A program made the translations under genes and the position numbers. A DNA stretch of 64,000 bases from Liolophura sinensis. Taxonomy: Eukaryota > Mollusca > Polyplacophora > Chitonida > Chitonidae. The notes under the pieces were generated by a model, which ran no database searches, was not told where the DNA came from, and saw only the letters and a list, made by a program, of their open reading frames with translations. The stretch covers positions 39,731,385 through 39,795,384 of the forward strand of contig NC_088295.1 of NCBI RefSeq assembly GCF_032854445.1, given 5' to 3'. Positions within the stretch are counted from its first letter, which is position 1. Each line of letters begins with the position of its first letter. Positions 32,901 through 41,900 of the stretch are shown piece after piece.

Positions 32901-35900
32901 GAAAGGATCTAGTTGTTCGTGTTGTACATGTACGTGTTTCTATTCTTTACATTATCTCAGATCAGCTTAGCCCTTCATCATATTACATGTGCCCAATATA
33001 CAGTATTTCTGAAACCGTGTTAGGATGCCTAGGGTGTATTTACATGTAACCTTGTTGTGTGATAATTTTATTTAGATTGATAAAGTAACAGTTTCTTTTA
33101 CACTCTGAATTGTGCATCCTATGCACTATAGTTTTATTGGGGTAAGGGGGAGGGGCCATGCCTGCAAGTACTTGTACATGTAGTTTTTGATGTTCTGCCG
33201 AGAGTACATTTTCTCATACGAAAAGCTTGAGAAAATGTAGAGAACATGTGTATTGGCTCACAGAACAGATGCATTTACGCGTTCTCTTCATGTACTTTCC
33301 GTACAAGCAGATCACAGTTACTGTGAAAGAATGAGTAAAGTGATGTGGAAATGTCCCATAACATCCAAACTTCCTTGAGCAATTAAAAGTTAATTGCTGC
33401 TGTTAAAATTAATATGAAAGTGTCTCAGCTTCCAGATGTATCATCAGATGATATGCTCCTCCAAAATTATTTAAGCACCAGTTAGGACAATATATGATGT
33501 GACTCTACACTTTCAAGCAAGTGTTAAGACGAGAGTGTCTCGACATCCAGATGTATCGTCAGCAGATGATCTGCTCCTCCAAAATTATTTAAGTACTAGT
33601 TAAGACAATATATAATGTGACTCTACACTTTCCAGCAAGTGTTAAGACGAGAGTGTCTCGACACCCAGATGTATCATCAGCAGATGATATGCTCCTCCAA
33701 AATTATTTAAGCACTAGTTAAGCCAATATATAATGTGACTACACCTCTCCTTTATTATTACGTGCTTGTTGGGGGACATATCCTCTGACCGTGTTGTGAA
33801 GTGCGTTATAATCTATGAGGTCACTGCGTGTTGCCTTCAAGTAATGGTAGGCCTATAAGCCCTAAGAGCAATCACAGTGGGAAAAGGCAATTGCCAGTGT
33901 TTACCAATACTCTTGTATTTTATAACATAAATGGAATTGTTTATAACAAATGGATTTCCCTTAAGTCTGTATTGTTGTTTTATTTTTTGATTTCACTAAA
34001 AAAAACCGGCTTGAATGTTGCCTTATTTTTGCTATCCAGCATTTCTGTATAATGCCTGAAATGTAATATCTCGAAGCCAGCATTGTTTGGTAGCTTTGTT
34101 TACCTCATTTTCAAGTCCCATGAAGTAGCATATTATTGCCCACATTGTGACACTCTACAAAGCACAGATGGATTAATAGGTCATAAATTGCACATCTGTA
34201 TATGTAGCTAAATACTCAGCTTTACAAACTTTAGAGTCAGTGAGCGCTTAAGGTTTAACATCGACCTTAACAATTTTTCAGTCATATGATGACGAAGGAC
34301 TCCTTAGAGTGCATGTAATGTACCTCCTTGTTGCATGACAGATTTCCACCGCTTTTTGATCTATTGCTGCTTCATTGAGATGCCTTACCGAAGGCAAGTA
34401 AACCGCCCCGCCCGAGCCATTATACTGATGCGGGTCAACCAGTCATTGCACTATCCACTTCATGCTGAATGCCAAGCGAGGAAGTTACAACTTCCACTTT
34501 TAAAGCCTTAGGTGTGACTCAACCCAGGATTTACCCTGGATCCACGGCTCCCGAAGCGGACACTCTACCAACTGTGCTGTCGAGGCCGGTTCACAAACTT
34601 TAGATGTGTTCATGCCCTTTAAGTATTGAGATGAAGTTTTGCACTGACTGCCAAAATCTACTTGTACTGTTTTGATTCATATTGTTTTGTTTTCTGTTCA
34701 CCTCTATTGTTGTGTTGTTTTGTGGGGAAGAGTATCTTCTCGTCTGAAGTGTTCCGTGGAGTGCTCTCATTATATACCTGTACACATACGTGATTCTTCT
34801 TCAGTTTGTGAAATCTACTTAACATCAACCTACAGTCCACTTAATTGGTTTTTAACATTGTATATTGCAGGCCATGATAGGGCAGTATGCAGCCATGCAG
34901 GGTTACAGAGAGCAAATGCAAAGCCAAACCATGATGTCCCCACCCCACTACCCCAACCCCCAAGGGGTGTATCGCAACCAGCAACATCAACAACAACAAC
35001 AGCAGCAACAGCACCAGCTTCATCATCATCAACAGCAGCATCATCAGCAGCAACAACAGTTTATGAACCAGCAGTTCAGTAGCATGTATGGCAACCAGAA
35101 CTTTGGGGCTGTCCAGAACCCTATGATGATGAACAGCATTGCTGCAGGAAACCCAATGTTTGGGCGCTCCTCTGCTCCCCAGGGCCAAGGAGCAGGGTCA
35201 CCATCAGTCCACCCTCCCCCTCACCCCCACCTCCGGCAGGGCAGTCTCTCCCAGAACCCGCAGCAAGTGGCAGACAACATCCTCCAGATGGCATCATCTA
35301 CATATTCCAGCTCGCAGACTGTACAGGTACCTCTTAATAAGGGCAGATCTGCGCCCTACCATAACCCAAGGACTAACTATTCCATGCCCAGTGGCTCCAT
35401 GTCTGGCATGGGATTACCTCCTGGCATGGGAAACTTGCCCAGTGTGATGGCCATGCAACAAGGCATGAACATGCAGACTGGTCAGACACGGCAGGTGATG
35501 CAGCCAGCAGGCAGTCCATCACGGCTGGCTCGTAACAATGCACAGTTTGGTTACCCCAGTTCATCCCCACACCCTCATCAGCCGAGAACGTCACCTATCA
35601 GCCCTATGCTCATGCACAGCCCAGCCTCACAGCACAGTAACCAGAGTGTTCACAACAATCCTAGTCCAGGACCTCACCAGAGTCCAGCAGGAGGAGGGAG
35701 CATACGGTCCCCTGTCTCGCCAAACATGCCTGTGGGAGGGATGCAGTCTCCATGTGGCAAACAGCCCAGTATGATGTCACCGTCTCCCAGTCAGCAGTTA
35801 CGCTCCCCTAACCAGCACATTCAGCATATGACCTCACCCATGATGAACTGTACCCCTATCTCCTCTCCCAGTAACCCTGTGGTACACAATAGTATGCGCT

Positions 35901-38900
35901 CCCCGTTGACTCAACAGCCCCAGCACCATTCCCCTCACCCCCAGTACTATTCTCATATACAACAGAACTCACAGCCTCAAGGTCACTACTCCCCTGTCCC
36001 TCATAGCCTCAGTTCCCCTTTGAGTCACACCAGTTCTCCCCCCTACATGCCGGGCGGTGCCCGCACAAGCCCACCTCTTTCCAGCCCACATTCATCAGTA
36101 AGTAAACCCTCCCCCTCGGGCAGTACTGGAAGCACCTCCTGTGTAAACCAACCACCTTCAGGCGGTCATCAGAAACCAGCTGCAGCACAGTTCAATCCGT
36201 TACAATCATTACAAAAACTCGTGATGTTACCTGAAACCCAGGTAGTTGATCCCAAAAGTGTAGTAAATGATGCTTGTTTATCATCCCCTTCCCAGGAACC
36301 GGGGCACGAAGAGCCGCCAAAAAACTGTGATATCTCCACTGACCCTTCCCGAGGGGGTCAGCTGGAGGGTAAATGTGTCGACGGGAAACATTGTGAGGAG
36401 GTTAAGTCAGTTCATGACACCACACCAGCTCACTCTATTAGCTCGGGACAGTCTTGTCCGGACAACAAGTCAGATCAGCCGCAGACTTGTTATAACCCCA
36501 GTGAATCTGTGAATAAGCCTTCCGAACAGTTGCTACTGTGCAATGATAAATATGAGCAGCCTAAAGAGACAAGGACTAATGTAACCGTACCGGCTCAGAG
36601 AACAGGTGTGAATATTCCCAGGGAACAGTCCAGTCAGAATAATCATGTTCAAGAAAAGCCTGTGACAGCTGTTAAATCTTTCACTGATAGGAAACAGGGT
36701 ATTACAACAAAAGAGGGACAAAAAAGCAAACAGGAAAACATGTCTCCAAAGAAAAGATTTTTGGGCTCGCAGCCATTAATTAATGGCGGCCCATCCAGGT
36801 GTGAAAAAGTTTCCAAGTCCAATTTAAGTATGGAAGTGACATCAAACGGTTCTGAAAAATCTGCTGTAGAAACGGTCAATGATAAAATACATCCCAAAAT
36901 TTCGTACAGTCCTGTATGTTCACAGAAGCCTATAGAAAAGAAAATTACTGATCAGGATTCTAATGGCTTGGTGGACACTGAAGGCTATGTTAACAAAAAG
37001 TTCTTCAAAAAGCGAAGAATGGCTGAAAATCATCCAGTTAGTGTTGGACTCGTGTCGTGTGGCAACTCTGGCGTGAGGAGCAGTCCTGTGTCACAGACAG
37101 TCACAAGTGTGATTCAAGCTCCTCCTCGATACGGGATGCCTGTTTATGATGATGTGTCTGACGCATCTGATTTAGAGGAAGAGCTGTCTGTGCGTAAAGA
37201 TAGTACTGTTACATACACAAGAGAGAACAGAGACTTCTTGAACATGTTGTCTTCACCTTTGTTGCAGAATGTCTCTTGTCCCTCATATCCCAGTAACAAC
37301 TCTGATTCTGAGAGCATAGACACAGACTCTGTTTCCAAACCGTTTAAAGACTTTCAGGATAAAGTTTTTCCCTCAAATAGTGAAGAAGCATCAGTGGAGG
37401 ATAGAAGTGATGTTATGAAAAAATCAAATAAAAGTGAAGAGGTACAGAAATCTGTATCCATCGCAAACCACAATCATCAGTCCTCGCCAAAATCACCATC
37501 TTCACGTACCACAGATGGCTTACGGCTAGGTGACAATCAGGATGAACCAGACGCAATTGTCTCGCCTGATAAACTGCGACCTAAGAGGAAAGTGGAGCCA
37601 AAGGTCAAAGATGACATCAAGTCCAAGGTGAATTCTTTGAAAGAAGAAACACCACGGATAATGAAGAAGCCCAGAACAGCAGAGGTGGCTATTGAAGATT
37701 CTGTAAATCCCGAAAATAATATGTGGTCTGTTTCTGAGAAAACGTCCAAAGACAAAGAGGAATCTTCAGAAAAACCTGCTTCAAGGGACCAAGACGCCTT
37801 TCCAGAGCCCTTAAGCAATTCTCCAGACAAAACGACCAAGTCAGTGAATTTCAGCGAAGGCTCGAAATCAATTAAATCTGACAGCAAAGTCAGTAGTAAA
37901 CAGTTGGACTCTCAGGAAACAGGAAAATCATCGAACAAAGGAGATGAAGGGTCTCAAGGGTCAAGTGTTAAAAAAAGTTTAAGAAATGATGTCTTTTCTA
38001 AGGATAGTGGTGCAGTGACAAAAAATTCATTGGGGTCTTCTTCTGGAGATAATGCTTCAGTGACAACTGGTGTCAAAACACCTTGCCAATCAATCTCTGA
38101 AAGTGACACTCCCAAAAAGAGGGGTTTGAGGAAATGGAAAACATCTTTGGCAAAGGACAAGGTAGAAAGTGAACCTGTTTCCCCAATTTCAGAGATTCGT
38201 TCAGAACCTGCTTCAAGATTGTCAGAAGCAAAAGAGGCTGTTGACCCGGACTCGGCAAATGTGTCTCTAGCTACAGATGTGGATAGCACACCAGGCAGTT
38301 CTAGGAAATCCCTGAACACAAGTGATCAACCTTTCCAAAAAAGAAGAGGTCGGCCTCCAGGAAGTAAAAATAAAGTGAAAAAGGAGAAAAAGCACTCCAA
38401 GCGTAAACGCGATATTTATGAGTATAATTCTGATGAGGATAAGAAATCTGGCAAATCCTCCAAAAAGTCTTTGATAATGCCACCCCCTGCTGGGCGATCG
38501 GTGGGGGGGAAGAAGGCTGCCGGGCGGCCGGGTAAGAAAGACTTGCCCACGGGTGGTGTAAGCTCTGGACCTTTCATTCGGGTGGTTGGGTCTAAGCGAA
38601 AACCTACCAAATGTGTGATAATGAATGCTGCTCAAGATGAGTCTGAGACAAAGCCTGTTAAAAACAAGAAACTCTCCCAGCCTTCCTCGACACCTTCTGC
38701 GTCCATGTCGATACAATTGTCAAATTTACCCTCCGATAAATCTGTGTTAGTTCCCGGAATGTCGCCCTCAGACGAGACCCTGTGGTACTGCTGTATATGT
38801 AGAAAGCACAGTAGTTACAAATTCCTCGGTGACTTGTTTGGGCCTTACTACCCTAAAGGGTATCAGCCTGCTCCGTCTACTGCTGAAGATGGTTCAGAGA

Positions 38901-41900
38901 AACCTAAACAAAGGCGGAAGAAAATGTTTGTGTTAGCAGACCAAGTGCCGAACTATGCGGCTCTGATGAAGCCAGTGAAGGGTAAAAAGCTGGCTGGTGA
39001 AAAGAAGCTGAGCTTGTCCCCATCTTTTGAATTGGCCTCTGGTGCTATAGCTGATTCAGATGAACTCTGGGTACATGAAGACTGCGTTCTCTGGTCTGAT
39101 GGTGTGTACTTGATAGAGAATAACATTTACGGACTACAGGAAGCTGCCAATGTTGCTGCAACAGCGGTAAGTGTCGGTGAAAAATGTTGTGGATTAGAAC
39201 CCACTGTGATTCAATCCAACCCACTTTTTTCCCTATTTTTTTTTTGATCTGCCTACATCCGTGCTTTATAATCTACCTTGCTGAAGTTGATGTTTTTTTG
39301 ATAACAGTTCATTTCTTCATAAATGGATTTTCTGGCCCACTATGATATAATATGCTGATGAAGCGATATTCAAAAAATTAGTACGAAATCCCCAATACTT
39401 GGTTGTAAAAGTCTGATTACTAGTTAGTGTTTTCAGGAAACTAAAATTTGCAAAGAACAACGAAAATTTAAAAAAAAATAGGGCTCAGAATGGGAATATT
39501 GATAACATTGTTTGGGTATGACTTGTTGAATTAATCATACCGGTGTGTCAAGAGCATGAAGTCAACTGGATTAGCATACATGTACATGTATTTTCTTCTC
39601 TAGAAGGCCAAAACTAAATTATTATATGTTTAATGTAACCCTACCGACCGTTTAAAAAGGCCCCGACGGAAATTCATTTTTCGTGTTTTTACAGATGCCA
39701 AATTATTTTATTTTATTTCATTTAATATTTTTTTCGCCGATCTTTTGAAATGTCACTCTGTTTATACAGGTGACGGGCGCTCTTTCGACGTATACAATTT
39801 CCGAAAATTTGGCGTAAGGATGGCTTATATTTGCTGAAACACGGAGATCACTGCCATCCTTAGCCCGGACGACGTGATGACACTGTAACTGTATTCTTCG
39901 ACCCATCAGCAAATTTCGCCGTATACGCAATACTTAATATCCAAATCGACTTAGTACATGGTCTGTCCGCAAGCTAATTAAGACATTTATGCATCTTTTG
40001 TAACCATTGACACTGACCTTTATTTGATATTTTCTCAGAAAATCTCAGTCGAATTCGAAAAGAAGGTCTGCTTTGAGTTATTTGGTACGTCAGTCACGCT
40101 GACGTCTTTTGAGAATCTGACATGATGTAAAAATATCGCACAACGTTATTTAAGTACTCCTGTCTATGCAACAGCTCTGCACGCAAAGGTGGACAACGAT
40201 GTTGTTTTGAAAGGCAATTGTTGAGCGAAGTAGAAGTATGAAATGCCAAAACGTCAACCATATGTACGCATGTGTCGCGCGCGAAAACATTAACTGCACG
40301 TTTGTGAATATAGGGCTCAGAAAGCGAGATACACGGTATTATGGAATTAGCAGTTGTTATTCACTTCACTTTTGCCGATGACATGCAAGTGTTTTCTCGT
40401 ATTTTCGTTCCAGCGGAAAGCTCTGTTCCCAGATACATATTTTACTGTGCATAGCTTCTTAGCTGTGAACTAGTCCTTATCAATATTAAAAGTTCAGTCG
40501 ATTTTTTGGTGGACAGTTTCCTCTCTCGCTGTTGAACAATGGCGGCCTTGTAGCACTTCCACGGGTTTATACGTATCCGGCACCCGTAGATCGAAATAGG
40601 CCTACCTGTGAAGTGTTTTCACCCGTATCCATTTCGATAGCGGTAAAATGGTGTTGCCATATTGGAGTGGCAGGATGGGGGGGGGGACTATACTTTACTG
40701 AACTGGTGACCAGTGTCCTTGTGTTTCCATAGAGAGTCGAGAGTTCATATTAATTACTCATTTTGTGAGATAATCAGTGTAACATGTTCAAGAAAATAGA
40801 CGTCGCAGCTGTGAGCCTCTTTCGACGCAAGATATAGAATTCTCCGTGATCCCATTCTTTTCGCCACGCTACATCTTTAAAACACACCTAATCTCGCGAA
40901 ATTGAATTGCTGAGAATTGTTATAACAGGCGCGAAATATTTACAAACACTAACAAAAATTGGACACAGGCCTGTCCCTCCATAATATAATCATGGTGACA
41001 GATAGAACCCTTTCACCATAATATCCGCTGAAAGATAATCAAAAGGGAAGATTTTTGTTTTATACCTACGTTATCAAAGAATCCCCAACAGAGCCGCTTG
41101 TATGTTAGCATCCACCATTGTCTTACTCTCATTTTACATGTGTCAGAGCCCCCCTGATAAGGTTCGGGAGATCCCAAAATTTAAAAAAATGGGTTAGTCA
41201 GGTGTGCAGATACCTTCTCTCCTGTCAAAACTCTATTTTAGGGAGCATGTAGCAGGGAATGTATTGGTATAATTTCCTGAAATGTCATTGAGATTACCCA
41301 CAGCCAGATGCTGAGAAAAGTTTGATGGATAGAAACTGTATCTGTTTACTGATACATTGTTGTGAAGTGGAAACAATGGTGGTGACACTAGAAAGGGGAT
41401 GTGCATTTCAAAATGGATACAGGGAAGTTCACATACAAAGACAAGGCTGATATATTCCATCCTTTAATCTTCATGCAACACAACATGATTTTGGCCCTCT
41501 GCTTCCTCATGTAAAAATGTTTTGGACAGTACCAATTTGGTCAAAGCTGGTGATCTGAGCTGAGGCTCACTTGGGTGCTTACATGCTTCACTTTTTTTTT
41601 TACAAGCATGCACATTGAATGATGAATTGAAGACAGAATAAATATTTGATCCGTCACATGAAGGAAGAATCCCCTAGATATCACAAAGTTTAATCAAAAT
41701 TAGGAAACTGGAAACTTCGCAGTATAGATTTTTGTTTTACTAGGTCATGAGGTTTTGCTTCACTTGCTTCAGCTGGGCATGATTTTGGTCATATTTTCAG
41801 ATGCCTGCCCCCCAGCATAGGACCAAAAATGCTAGCACAAACTGTTGGCTTAAATTATGCTCATAAAAATGATTAATAAATGTTTACCTTTTCGTTGTAT

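Larger units (their letters stand above)
27758..34870 (+). other. Intron 3 of the SAM-TCF20/RAI1-like gene
   Basis: About 7.1 kb. It holds a minus-strand zinc-finger transposon remnant (28636-29012), a CpG-bearing segment (29030-29600), a hairpin MITE (30873-31014), a 115-118-bp minisatellite (33419-33745) and a full-length family 2 SINE (34236-34592). Confidence 0.65.

Noticed and set aside
34841-35188. Antisense Leu/Met-rich ORF opposite the Gln/His tract
   Set aside because: It is the complement of CAG/CAT-type repeats in the giant exon.
39167-39247. C-terminal extension of the giant exon
   Set aside because: A GTAAGT donor at 39167 and a downstream in-phase exon that completes the PHD finger show that the extra residues are intron read-through.
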